From: Proteobacteria bacterium CAG:495
GTDB lineage: Bacteria > Pseudomonadota > Alphaproteobacteria > RF32 > CAG-239
Length of the DNA stretch: 31,861 nt
Direction: 5' to 3'
Assembly (NCBI GenBank): GCA_000432275.1
Contig: HF995280.1
Coordinates: 1 to 31,861 of the forward strand
Below are positions 1-7,487 of the stretch, piece by piece (position 1 is the first letter of the stretch; each line of letters starts with the position of its first letter). A program made the translations under genes and the position numbers. The notes beneath the pieces are model-generated. The model ran no database searches and was not told the origin of the DNA. It was given only the letters and a program-made list of their open reading frames with translations.

Positions 1-699
1 TCGACATTAGTTTGTTATCGAGCACCTGATTGTGGTTCTGAATTTGTTTATGACTGTGAGAAAGGTGGTGGTATGCGTCCAGAGTGGGAGGAGGCAACTT
101 GTGGCGGTTTGTCAGTTTATTGTAAATGTGCAGAAGGAAAGCATTGGAATAAAACGACAGCCCAATGTGAAATTAATAAGTATGAATTTGAAATTTGTAC
201 CGGAATTACTGAGTATCATAGCTTAGGAATACTTGGTTCTCTTAACGGAGATTTGGATATTGATGTTTATATTGACGGAAAAATAGCCGGGACGGTTTAT
301 GGGCCTTCACTTTATAATATGCCACCGTATGGAGGCGGGGATTACTGGCATCCTGCAGAGCCTAGATGGGTTTGCAAAACATTTGAAGTATCCGGCGCAT
401 CTACTCTAATGTTGGAACACCATATTTTTGCAAGAGGACAAGACGGAGGATATTCAATGTGTTACGCTTATCAAGGTGTTAATTTCACTTGGGTTAATGA
501 TAATGGCCGTGATTATATTCAGCCGCAAGGTTCTTGTGAAAAATGGGGAATGGGAGACATAGGACGTTTTACGATTAATGGTTATCTTACCAGTAGTGAT
601 GATATATGGGATGGTATTGATACCATTAAGGTTAAAATAGAAATACCTTATGGAGCCGGAGATGATTATCCCTGTGTGTATCCTTCATATAACTGTTAG
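1..699 (+). CDS. 3' part of a Cys-rich, probably exported protein (5' end outside the window)
   Basis: The frame is open from base 1 and stops with TAG at 697-699, so 232 codons are visible and the true start lies upstream. I do not recognise the family. The first 60 or so residues are rich in cysteine, with a CKC-x12-C pattern resembling small disulfide-bonded (EGF-like) modules. The rest is rich in Gly, Tyr, Asp and aromatic residues with alternating hydrophobic positions, as in a beta-sandwich, and ends in Tyr-Asn-Cys. Paired cysteines suggest that it folds outside the cytoplasm, but no signal peptide is visible because the N-terminus is missing. An internal ATG at base 73 lacks a convincing ribosome site and would split the Cys-rich part. 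Its AT-rich base use differs somewhat from the hydrogenase genes that follow. Confidence 0.7.
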   Translation, partial: STLVCYRAPDCGSEFVYDCEKGGGMRPEWEEATCGGLSVYCKCAEGKHWNKTTAQCEINKYEFEICTGITEYHSLGILGSLNGDLDIDVYIDGKIAGTVYGPSLYNMPPYGGGDYWHPAEPRWVCKTFEVSGASTLMLEHHIFARGQDGGYSMCYAYQGVNFTWVNDNGRDYIQPQGSCEKWGMGDIGRFTINGYLTSSDDIWDGIDTIKVKIEIPYGAGDDYPCVYPSYNC

Positions 700-746
700 G
701 TAAGCGTAACTTTGTTTGGAGAGAAATGTTCTCCGAAAGGTGAAAA

Positions 747-778
747 AAAGCCCCGAAGTTTTAAAACTTCGGGGCTTT
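747..778 (-). terminator. Terminator of the hydrogenase operon, possibly bidirectional
   Basis: A perfect 32-base palindrome has its GC-rich arms (AGCCCCGAAG and complement) around a TTTTAAAA centre. Read on the minus strand it is followed by seven T, as expected for a rho-independent terminator after the catalytic hydrogenase gene. On the plus strand only three T follow, so termination of the exported-protein gene there would be weaker. Confidence 0.9.
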
Positions 779-789
779 GCAGGAGTTTA

Positions 790-2253
790 TTATTCGCCGA
801 TTTTAGAATCGGGAGTAAGTTGTTCGCCGGTTTGGACGTAAGCGTCAACGGCGCGGGCAGCCTTCTTAGAGAGGGCAATGCATCCCGGTCCGGAAACGCA
901 GCCGCCTTCGCAGCACATAACTTCCAGCATATTGTTTTCACAGCCTTTGAGAGCGTAACGTTTCAACAGTTTTATGTTCTCTTTGGTCAGGCCGTCGATT
1001 TTTTCCGGTTTGATTTCGACTTTGTCACTGACCAGGCTGGCAACGGCTCCGGCAACACCGCCGGTAACCGGGAATTGGCGGCCTTGGGCATGCGAAATTT
1101 TGGTAAAGGGTTCTTCGCCGCATTCGTCAACATTTATGTCAGAAGCAACCAACATTGCGCCCAGTTCTTCAAAAGTGAGAACATAGTCGACATTGGGATC
1201 ATATTCGGCTTCTGCCCGTTTGGCCAGGCAGGGGCCGACGAAGACAGATACGCAGCTGGGATCTTCATTTTTAACCAATTCGGCAGTATAATACATCGGC
1301 GTTTTGGTTGAAGATACGTAGGGCTGAATTTCCGGAATGTGAACTTGTGCCGCACGGAAATATGCCGGGCAGCAGGAGGTGGTCATAAACTTTTGGCCTT
1401 CTTTCATTCTTTCGATGAATTCGGCAGCTTCTTTCTGGGTTGTAACGTCAGCTCCGACCGCAACTTCGATTACTTCGGCGAATCCGAGTTTTTTCAAGGC
1501 ACAAACCAGATTGTTTATTGAGCCGGGGAATTGGCCGAGGATGGCGGGAGCCAGCATGGCAACGACCTTTTTGTTGGTTTCTTTGATTTCACGGAAAACG
1601 TCAATCATCTGCGAGCGTTCAACAATGGCTCCAAAAGGACAAGAAGCCAGACATTTGCCGCAGGAGATGCATTTTTCGGTATCAATGTGTTCTTTGCCGC
1701 GTTCATCTTTGGTGATAGCACCTACCGGGCAGGCTTCTTCACAGGGAACCGGGATTTTAACAACGGAGTGATACGGGCAAACTTCAAAACACTTGCCGCA
1801 GTTGACGCATTTGTCCGGGTCAATACGGGCGCGGCCGTTGACGATGGAGATAGCCTCTTTGGGACAGTTGAGACGGCAAGGCTGAGCAAAACATCCGCGG
1901 CAGACGTCCGTAATAACGTATTGCGATTTGACGCAGGCGGAACAGGCAACGTCGATTACCGACAGTTTGTTTTTGGGAGCCTTGGTGCGATGCAGGGCGT
2001 CCTTACCATATTCGTGCAGGGTTTTGAGCTCGTCGGTTTCTTCTTCCGGGCAGGCGCCGAGACCTGCCATACAACGATATTTCAAGACGGCACGGTCTTT
2101 ATAGATACAACAGCGGCTGGGTTGAGAATCCTTGGGCCGCAGTTCCAGCGGAATGCGGTCGGCGTTTTCAAACTTGTCCTGCAAATAGCTTTCCGCTATT
2201 TTGATGAGGATTTTGGTTCGCATAAGGTTGGCGTTATTTTTGGGTATCAACAT
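790..2253 (-). CDS. Group B-type monomeric [FeFe]-hydrogenase, catalytic
   Basis: This 487-residue protein interconverts protons and H2 at an H-cluster in the cytoplasm. The three signature loops are present: L1 TSCCPAY (C294, C295), L2 GPCLAKRAE (C342) and L3 EVMCCEGGC (C448, C452). Both L1 cysteines are kept, including the one used for proton transfer in catalytic enzymes. The N-terminal half carries many cluster ligands: C48/C49, C61 and C68; C104/C107; C118-C130; C149-C159 with C171/C175; and C195-C205. That fits several [4Fe-4S] clusters wiring electrons to the active site. The Tyr in L1 and the Cys-rich N-terminus fit group B rather than the group A enzymes. The ATG at 2253 has GGGAG 12 bases upstream, while the next ATG (codon 11) has no ribosome site. 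It is the last gene of the operon. The hydEFG maturases needed to build the H-cluster are not in this window. Confidence 0.93.
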   Translation of the reverse strand: MLIPKNNANLMRTKILIKIAESYLQDKFENADRIPLELRPKDSQPSRCCIYKDRAVLKYRCMAGLGACPEEETDELKTLHEYGKDALHRTKAPKNKLSVIDVACSACVKSQYVITDVCRGCFAQPCRLNCPKEAISIVNGRARIDPDKCVNCGKCFEVCPYHSVVKIPVPCEEACPVGAITKDERGKEHIDTEKCISCGKCLASCPFGAIVERSQMIDVFREIKETNKKVVAMLAPAILGQFPGSINNLVCALKKLGFAEVIEVAVGADVTTQKEAAEFIERMKEGQKFMTTSCCPAYFRAAQVHIPEIQPYVSSTKTPMYYTAELVKNEDPSCVSVFVGPCLAKRAEAEYDPNVDYVLTFEELGAMLVASDINVDECGEEPFTKISHAQGRQFPVTGGVAGAVASLVSDKVEIKPEKIDGLTKENIKLLKRYALKGCENNMLEVMCCEGGCVSGPGCIALSKKAARAVDAYVQTGEQLTPDSKIGE

Positions 2254-2391
2254 TTCTTTTTAAAACTCCCGTTTGTTTTTCATAAACAAACTAAAGCGGT
2301 TTTCACTGCAGCCTCTGAAAATTTTTCTGCAAAAGCCGTCGCTTTACGATTTATTTCTTAAACAAACTCTTATGTACGTTATTTATCTTAT

Positions 2392-2664
2392 TTAGTTATT
2401 GCACTGTTTTTTCAACACTTCGCGGATTTTGTCAACTACTTTTTCATAAGTAGCCTCTTCAATCAGCTCGTCGTTGACTTTAACAAAGGGGCCGCGGTTG
2501 TAGCGGGTCTTGATGTCTTTGCAGAGATTCATGCAGCGTTCTTCGATGATTTCGATTTTATCGGCAATGTCGGCCGGGGCGTTAAATTCCAAAGACTGGA
2601 TTTGTGCGGCGCCCATAACGAAACAGGAAGTGCCGGCGCAGATTTTAACTTTTATTTTTTCCAT
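2392..2664 (-). CDS. Small [2Fe-2S] thioredoxin-like ferredoxin (NuoE/HydC-like)
   Basis: This 90-residue protein has the four-cysteine pattern of thioredoxin-like [2Fe-2S] proteins: CAGTSC near residues 9-14 and CMNLC near 44-48. It corresponds to the C-terminal domain of NuoE and of hydrogenase electron-transfer subunits. It probably carries electrons to or from the hydrogenase encoded just downstream, or to HydS. The ATG at 2664 has AAAGGA eight bases upstream. It lies between the phosphatase gene (15-base gap) and the catalytic hydrogenase (138-base gap). The longer gap is AT-rich, and I saw no clear terminator or promoter in it. It is a second version of the gene at 5732-6001, so the operon encodes two carriers of the same fold. 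Confidence 0.88.
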   Translation of the reverse strand: MEKIKVKICAGTSCFVMGAAQIQSLEFNAPADIADKIEIIEERCMNLCKDIKTRYNRGPFVKVNDELIEEATYEKVVDKIREVLKKQCNN

Positions 2665-2679
2665 TGCAGTGGTCCTTTT

Positions 2680-3855
2680 CTAAATGTATCTAACACTAAT
2701 TTCTTTCAGGTATCTGTCTTGCAGAATCCTGAATATCTTTTTAACAATATTACGACGAATCTCCAACTCCATGGGCAGATTGGGGTCCTGGTGGGCAATG
2801 TTAATCTTGGTGCCGACCACAAAATCAATCTTATCGCTGCCAAGCAGAAGTTTGGTCAGACGTACGGCCGCATTTTGTTTTTCGGTATCTATGCCTTCTT
2901 TTAACATACGGTACACTTCAGTCAAGGTTAAAATGCCTTCCGTGACCAAATCAACACCTTCCATAATGGAAGACATAGGGATTTTTTCATCAAACGAGGT
3001 CTTGTCAATTTCACATTTCAGGCACAGTTCCCGTTCGACGATGTTGGCGGTGGTGCCGCCGCAGACGGCGACTTTTCCGTCATAATCGGAAACCAGCTCG
3101 GCAAATTCGCGGTCTTTGTCCTCATCAAAGGGAGGACCGGTCAAAACCAGCAGTTGGCGCGGTTTGCGGAAGTAAAGGACGACGCAGCTGATGTCGTCTC
3201 CGGCTTTGCCGTCAATTTCCTTAGTCAGGGCCTCGCCGACGATGGCGTGGGCCAAGTCGTAAGCAGATATCTTGGGATTTTTGCGAATCTGTTCTAGCGC
3301 GAAGTTCAGGCATCCCTGACGCTGCCAGCCGAGCGGATATTTGGGGTTGCCCAGGCCGGCCTGGCTGACGCCATCAGAGATTAGAATGATGCGGTCTTCT
3401 TCCTGATTGGTAATTTGCGAAATGTTGATGGTGCGGTCTTTCCATTTGGGCGAAGACAATTCGCGGTAGCGGACGTTAACGGCCTTGCCGTCGCGAATCA
3501 GCATAAAGGAGGGATTGTCCATTTCGAAAATCCGGGTTTTTCCTTCAAGCTCGCTGTCGACGATTGAAAAGGTGGCGTAGCTGATTTTGCGGATTTGGCA
3601 GATTGGCAGGGCATCCATCATCACTTCGGACGAGCGCAGCAGTTCCATATTGCTCTCTACAAACTTCATGGCCATGCGGGTGGTCATTGACGACAGGATG
3701 TTTGCCTTAACGCCGCTTCCCAAGCCGTCGGACAGAATCGAGATAATGCGCTGTTCTTCGGGAATCTTTTTGGAATAAATCGTATCTCCGTAGCAGTCTT
3801 CTCCGTATTTTTGCTGCTGGGCGGTTCCGATTTCGATGAAAAAAGGGCGGCTCAT
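2680..3855 (-). CDS. SpoIIE/PP2C-type serine phosphatase of the hydrogenase operon
   Basis: This 391-residue protein has a PP2C-family SpoIIE domain at about residues 1-232. The metal-binding motifs are present: SDGLGSG (D43), ISDGV (D161) and GDDIS (D220, D221). It should therefore remove phosphate from Ser/Thr of a partner protein in the cytoplasm. Residues of about 235-391 form a second domain that I cannot name. It contains CGGT and EGVDLVTEGILTL segments and has no transmembrane stretch. The gene starts two bases after the stop of the PAS frame, so translation is probably coupled. Related hydrogenase clusters in anaerobes also pair a PAS-bearing [FeFe]-hydrogenase with such a phosphatase, which suggests HydS controls it. 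No anti-sigma kinase or antagonist protein is encoded nearby, so the substrate is unknown. Confidence 0.88.
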   Translation of the reverse strand: MSRPFFIEIGTAQQQKYGEDCYGDTIYSKKIPEEQRIISILSDGLGSGVKANILSSMTTRMAMKFVESNMELLRSSEVMMDALPICQIRKISYATFSIVDSELEGKTRIFEMDNPSFMLIRDGKAVNVRYRELSSPKWKDRTINISQITNQEEDRIILISDGVSQAGLGNPKYPLGWQRQGCLNFALEQIRKNPKISAYDLAHAIVGEALTKEIDGKAGDDISCVVLYFRKPRQLLVLTGPPFDEDKDREFAELVSDYDGKVAVCGGTTANIVERELCLKCEIDKTSFDEKIPMSSIMEGVDLVTEGILTLTEVYRMLKEGIDTEKQNAAVRLTKLLLGSDKIDFVVGTKINIAHQDPNLPMELEIRRNIVKKIFRILQDRYLKEISVRYI

Positions 3856-3857
3856 GT

Positions 3858-4424
3858 TCAGTACTCGCGTTTGTTGGAGTTGGTACGGATTTTCAAGTCA
3901 GAACTTTCCGGTTCGGCGATGGAATAATCTTTGGCGATGGAACGGAGCAGCACTTCGGTCTCTGCCATGTGTTCTCCCAGTGTGCAGGCAATCTGCTGGA
4001 CGGTGGCGAGGTTTTTGTGGATGACCTCTTTGGCTTTGGCGGCTATTTGTTCCTTGTGCATTTCAACATTGGTTACATCTTCGATGATGCCGCCTACGCT
4101 CTGTTTTTTATCAATGTTAAAGACGACGACGTCAAACAGGCGGTCATCCTGGCGGACGTGTTCGCGGTGAATATCCTGTTCCAAATCCAGCGAGGCGGAA
4201 AAGAGGTTGGTGAAGTTTACAAAGTCCCGCAGGTTGGCGCCGCGGAGGTTGTTGTAATCGTATATTTCACCGTGTTCTTCGTCGTTCCAGAAGGCATCGC
4301 GGAACTGGTCGTTGTATTCGACGATGTTCAGTTTGGAATCGGCTATGACAATCGGAGACGGTATGCAGCGAATCAAGGCATTTGCCTTGCGTTGCGCCTG
4401 ATGCTTCATATGTGAGACGCACAT
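3858..4424 (-). CDS. PAS domain and coiled-coil signalling part of HydS, in a separate frame
   Basis: These 188 residues match the C-terminal sensory part of group C hydrogenases. A PAS domain spans about residues 12-125 (IPSPIVIADSKLNIVEYN start, IDKKQSVGGIIEDVTNVE end). It is followed by an amphipathic helix of about 35 residues (KEVIHKNLATVQQ to HMAETEVLL) that could signal to the phosphatase. The same frame is open upstream to a stop at 4563-4565. Between them it encodes CGYDPC and a further Cys before Met-1, which is the cluster-binding motif expected between the hydrogenase and PAS parts. The ATG at 4424 has GGAG six bases upstream, so separate translation is possible. It reads more naturally as the remainder of the 4477-5652 gene, joined by a +1 shift. 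If both were one protein it would have 597 residues. Confidence 0.8.
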   Translation of the reverse strand: MCVSHMKHQAQRKANALIRCIPSPIVIADSKLNIVEYNDQFRDAFWNDEEHGEIYDYNNLRGANLRDFVNFTNLFSASLDLEQDIHREHVRQDDRLFDVVVFNIDKKQSVGGIIEDVTNVEMHKEQIAAKAKEVIHKNLATVQQIACTLGEHMAETEVLLRSIAKDYSIAEPESSDLKIRTNSNKREY

Positions 4425-4476
4425 TTCCGGCTCCGCTTTGCCTTCCAGCAGGGCATGGGCAAAATTACGGCAGGGG

Positions 4477-5652
4477 TCATAGCCGCAGCCGCCGCCATTG
4501 AGCTCCTCTTCCCCCGTGTTCGCAATTGAGCTCGTCTTCCTGAGTGTATTTGCCGATTTTGGTCAACACCTTTTTGATGTCGGCTTCGGAGAATTCGGTG
4601 CAATTCAATTCTTCCGGCTTGTAACTGAGGTTAATGTTATAGAGCGGCGTGCGTTTGCCGGCCTGTTCGTCAAATTCGGTTTGGCGGAGAATTTCCAAAC
4701 GTTTGGTCAGTCCGGACTTTTTGTTTGTGGTGCAGGGGCCGTTGACACAGCCGCCGTCGCAAGCCAGGCATTCAATAAAAACCGGACGCGAAACAGCAGT
4801 ATCCTGAAGGTTGTCCAGTTCTCTTTCGATATTGTAAATGCCGGTAATCTGCATCATATAGGCTTTGGCTGCCGCCGGGTACGGCTTGAGGGTTTCAATC
4901 ATTCCGCCTTCAATGGGATAGGCGGTTCCTTCTTTGGCTTTTTCCGGCGTGAAGACGTCAAAAACGCCGGGTTTGATAGTGGCGGGATCGATGTCTTCGT
5001 CTTTCAGCCATTGCCGCAGGTCGGAGAAGCTCAAGCTGAGGCTCAGTAAGTCGGGATGGCGGTCCGCTTCCAGCTTTTTGGCAATGCAGGGGCCGATGAA
5101 TATGGTTTCGATATCAGGGCCGAACTTGTCTTTGAGCATCCGACAATGAGCCAGGAGCGGCGAGGCTACGTTTACCAGGCAGGAGGTTAGGTCGGGAAGG
5201 TATTTTTCGACATATTCCACTACGGTCGGACAGGCGGTGGAGATAAAAATTCCGTGATCGGCCGAATCCAAAATTTTGGCGGTTTGACAGGACACTTCCT
5301 CTGCGCCGAGGGCTGTTTCGCTAACCCCCCGGATGCCCAGGCGGCGAATGGCGGCAATCATTTGTTCTGCCGAATATTCGGGAAATTCGGTTACCCAGGA
5401 GGGTGCCAGAGAAACATATACTTCTTTGCCGGACTTGAGCAGGAATTTTGCCCGGGACAGGTCGTTGCGCATCTGCTTGGCCTTGGCCGGGCAGACTTTG
5501 TAACAGATGCCGCAGGCTATGCACAAGTCGGTAACAATCATAGCCGAGTTGTCTTCAATTTTAATTGCCTTTACCGGGCAGCGGCGTACGCATTTATAAC
5601 AATCCTGACAATCGGTTTTGACGGTATATAAGGGGAAGTCTCTGTTACTCAT
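4477..5652 (-). CDS. hydS: Group C sensory-type [FeFe]-hydrogenase (HydS), frameshifted at its 3' end
   Basis: This 391-residue frame has two [4Fe-4S] ferredoxin motifs (C15-C25 and C44-C54) and an H-cluster domain with L1 STACP (C141), L2 GPCIAKKLE (C189) and L3 ECLACDGGC (C298, C302). All four cluster-ligating cysteines are present. The first L1 Cys, which relays protons in catalytic enzymes, is Ala140, as in sensory group C proteins. It probably senses H2 or redox state rather than making H2 in bulk. The last 11 residues (GRGAQWRRLRL) are out of frame. Just before them is ELNC, the start of a four-Cys motif whose remainder lies in the next frame over. The break falls in a 28-base imperfect duplication with a run of five G at 4511-4515. 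Only weak ribosome-site matches precede the ATG at 5652. Confidence 0.88.
   Translation of the reverse strand: MSNRDFPLYTVKTDCQDCYKCVRRCPVKAIKIEDNSAMIVTDLCIACGICYKVCPAKAKQMRNDLSRAKFLLKSGKEVYVSLAPSWVTEFPEYSAEQMIAAIRRLGIRGVSETALGAEEVSCQTAKILDSADHGIFISTACPTVVEYVEKYLPDLTSCLVNVASPLLAHCRMLKDKFGPDIETIFIGPCIAKKLEADRHPDLLSLSLSFSDLRQWLKDEDIDPATIKPGVFDVFTPEKAKEGTAYPIEGGMIETLKPYPAAAKAYMMQITGIYNIERELDNLQDTAVSRPVFIECLACDGGCVNGPCTTNKKSGLTKRLEILRQTEFDEQAGKRTPLYNINLSYKPEELNCTEFSEADIKKVLTKIGKYTQEDELNCEHGGRGAQWRRLRL
4493..4540 (-). repeat. 28-base imperfect tandem duplication at the HydS frame break
   Basis: Bases 4521-4540 and 4493-4512 are the same 20-mer with two differences (18 of 20 identical), offset by 28 bases. 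In the minus sense each copy encodes E-E/D-E-L-N. The first copy is followed by Cys in the hydrogenase frame, and the second is followed by Gly-Gly-Gly-Cys in the PAS frame. An offset of 28 is nine codons plus one base, which is exactly the size of the frame change. The extra base could lie in the G5 run (C5 on the plus strand, 4511-4515). Confidence 0.85.
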
Positions 5653-5731
5653 TTATAGGGTTCCGTAAGTTGTTTGCGAGGAAAAAGGTTGGCTCCGGTT
5701 TTGTGCGGGATAGTGCCGCGCGGTACAGCGT

Positions 5732-6001
5732 TTATTCCGATGACGAATCCTGAGAAGGCGCGGTTTTAAAATGCTTTTCCAAAATGTCCAGCAGGGTGCC
5801 GCTGTCGATATTGTTGTATTCAACGCCGTCAATGGTAATGTTGGGGCCTTTGGAACATTTGTCGCAGCAGCGCAGGCCGGTCAATTCAATTTCGCCGTCC
5901 AGATTGTTTTCGTCGAGAAAACGCTGGATAAGCTGGAGATTTTTGGCGTTGCCGCGTGCAAAGCAGGAGCTTCCCATGCAAACTTTTATCGTCGATCCCA
6001 T
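5732..6001 (-). CDS. Small [2Fe-2S] thioredoxin-like ferredoxin, first gene of the hydrogenase operon
   Basis: This 89-residue protein has the cluster pattern CMGSSC (about residues 8-13) and CCDKC (about 45-49) of thioredoxin-like [2Fe-2S] proteins. It probably acts as an electron carrier for HydS or the catalytic enzyme, like the small subunits of bifurcating hydrogenases. No flavoprotein NADH-binding subunit (NuoF/HydB type) is encoded here, so an NAD(P)H link cannot be assumed. The ATG at 6001 has a strong AGGAGG four to five bases upstream and a promoter at 6037-6065. The acidic Ser/Asp/Glu tail is probably unstructured. It shares its fold, but little sequence outside the Cys motifs, with the protein at 2392-2664. 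Confidence 0.88.
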   Translation of the reverse strand: MGSTIKVCMGSSCFARGNAKNLQLIQRFLDENNLDGEIELTGLRCCDKCSKGPNITIDGVEYNNIDSGTLLDILEKHFKTAPSQDSSSE

Positions 6002-6036
6002 TCTCCCTCCTCAGTCTGCTGATAATGAATGGATAA

Positions 6037-6065
6037 AGTATATAGGCAACAACTTAAAAAGGCAA
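6037..6065 (-). promoter_or_regulatory. Promoter of the hydrogenase operon
   Basis: Read on the minus strand there is a -35 TTGCCT (6065-6060), a 17-base spacer and a -10 TATACT (6042-6037), about 35 bases before the first ATG. This is a good sigma70-like arrangement. The region holds GGCAACA twice (6045-6051 and 6061-6067) and an inverted copy just upstream. Confidence 0.65.
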
Positions 6066-6080
6066 CAGATTGTTTGTTGC
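6062..6080. promoter_or_regulatory. Inverted repeat over the hydrogenase -35, possible operator
   Basis: GCAACA, seven bases, then TGTTGC forms a perfect 6+6 inverted repeat overlapping and just upstream of the -35 hexamer. A further half-site (GCAACAA, 6046-6052) lies in the spacer. The position suits a repressor or activator. The sequence does not match the FNR or Rex consensus well, so the regulator is unknown. Confidence 0.45.
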
Positions 6081-6140
6081 ACAGAGGGAAAGAATTTTGT
6101 GTCCGTCTTAATAAAGGCTAGGAAAAAAACGGTAAACCAC

Positions 6141-6169
6141 TTGCTATAAAATCAAAGCGAGACTATTAT
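6141..6169 (+). promoter_or_regulatory. Promoter of the EAL-like gene pair
   Basis: TTGCTA (6141-6146), a 17-base spacer and TATTAT (6164-6169) form a sigma70-like promoter 33 bases upstream of the ATG at 6203. It is divergent from the hydrogenase promoter about 75 bases away. Confidence 0.6.
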
Positions 6170-6202
6170 ATTACCAATTGTAACATAGGGGTCGTCTGAC
6201 TA

Positions 6203-7483
6203 ATGGTTAAAGCAGGAAGTTTTGCCGCAGAAAAATATCTGTTGGATTCATTAAACCGGATTGGTAAAAATCCGCTGGGCTACTCTGTGCTTTACGTTAA
6301 CGTATCGAAGTTAAAGCCCAAAAACCGTCATCCCGAATTTGTAAAGATTTTTGCCAAGCTGTTCGACGGTTTGGTCGGCGCCACCAACGGGCTGATGTTC
6401 ATCCTTTCTAACGGCGATTTTGCAATACTTGGCAAAAACATTACCCAAAATACGGTTGAAGAAGCGGTAAAAAAACTGCGGCAGGGGTTGTCTTCCGATC
6501 CGATTTTATATGCTCACGACAGCGGCGAGTTTGCCCATGTCTACGAATTTCCTGAAGATTTTTCATCCTTTTATCAATATATTGAGAGAATGATTGAAGA
6601 GGGGCTGGTTATCCGCGAGGTGGAGCCGCAGAAGTTTCCGTTGCAGGCTCATCAGGTTGACGACGTGATTGCCCACATGGACCGGATAGACATAGCGGAG
6701 ATTGTCAAGCATCAAAGCGTTATGCGGCTGGGCGGCGCCAAAAAGTTTGAGGTTTTGTTTCAGGAGTTTTTCGTAGCGGTCAAAGACCTCAGCATGCAAT
6801 TCAACAAGAGCATAGATTTGGTCGGAAACAAGTGGCTGTTTCTGTTTTTGACCCAGACGCTTGACAAGAAAACGATTTCGTCATTTGACACTGCAGAATT
6901 GTCTCAATGGCCGCATCGAATCAGCCTGAATCTCAATTTGTCTTCGGTCTTTTCGAAGGAGTTTGTCAGCTTTGCCAAGAATTTCTTGAAAGATGATCAG
7001 AAGATTATCGTCGAAGTGCAGATGATGGACGTGTTTAACAATCTGCCGCTGTATTTTGAGGCGAAGGACTTGCTGCACCGCGGCGGCCATCAGCTGCTGA
7101 TTGACGCAACCAGTCCGGAAATGCTCCATATGTTGAACATCAAGCGGCTGGAACCGGATTGGATTAAGATTTTCTGGGATCCGATTATGGAGTTTGACGC
7201 AAACAACGAAGAGTTCAGACAACTGGTCGAAGACCTGGGACGGGAAAAGATTATTTTGGCCAAGAGTTTGGACGAGAAGTCGGTGCGGTGGGGAATGAGC
7301 CACGGAATCAGCGCATTTCAGGGGCCGTATATTGATAATCTGGAGGTTGCGATTATCAGGTCGCAGTGTCCGGGCGGAAAAGAGTGCAGCGCGGTTGACT
7401 GTCTGAAGCGCCGCCGTTTGCTGGCCGGAGCTTTCAGGGACGAATGCCGTTATAAAGAATATTTGGAAAAGCTGTTGGGATAA
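6203..7483 (+). CDS. Degenerate EAL-type signalling protein, first of a tandem pair
   Basis: This 426-residue soluble protein has a C-terminal half (about 205-385) following the order of an EAL domain: LNLNLS (242-247), VEVQMMDV (270-277), LLIDAT (298-303), DWIKIFW (319-325) and FQGPYIDN (372-379). The Glu-Ala-Leu signature and the acidic pair of active c-di-GMP phosphodiesterases (DDFG type) are not recognisable. It is therefore probably a non-catalytic binding or scaffold protein. The N-terminal 200 residues are not recognised. The tail has four cysteines (C389, C395, C400, C414) among basic residues that could bind a metal, and the paralogue lacks them. An AGGGG lies 12 bases before the ATG. 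The next gene starts four bases after the stop. Confidence 0.7.
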   Translation: MVKAGSFAAEKYLLDSLNRIGKNPLGYSVLYVNVSKLKPKNRHPEFVKIFAKLFDGLVGATNGLMFILSNGDFAILGKNITQNTVEEAVKKLRQGLSSDPILYAHDSGEFAHVYEFPEDFSSFYQYIERMIEEGLVIREVEPQKFPLQAHQVDDVIAHMDRIDIAEIVKHQSVMRLGGAKKFEVLFQEFFVAVKDLSMQFNKSIDLVGNKWLFLFLTQTLDKKTISSFDTAELSQWPHRISLNLNLSSVFSKEFVSFAKNFLKDDQKIIVEVQMMDVFNNLPLYFEAKDLLHRGGHQLLIDATSPEMLHMLNIKRLEPDWIKIFWDPIMEFDANNEEFRQLVEDLGREKIILAKSLDEKSVRWGMSHGISAFQGPYIDNLEVAIIRSQCPGGKECSAVDCLKRRRLLAGAFRDECRYKEYLEKLLG

Positions 7484-7487
7484 AGCG

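Noticed and set aside
696..941. Minus-strand frame over the start of the hydrogenase region and other long antisense frames across 700-5600
   Set aside because: They are shadows of strongly conserved hydrogenase and phosphatase genes, with no ribosome sites or recognisable motifs.
4406..4603. Third frame across the HydS break, with an ATG after a GGAGG-like sequence encoding an Ala-rich start
   Set aside because: The purine-rich site is part of the duplicated coding repeat. The product has no sensible sequence, and the flanking frames carry the conserved motifs.
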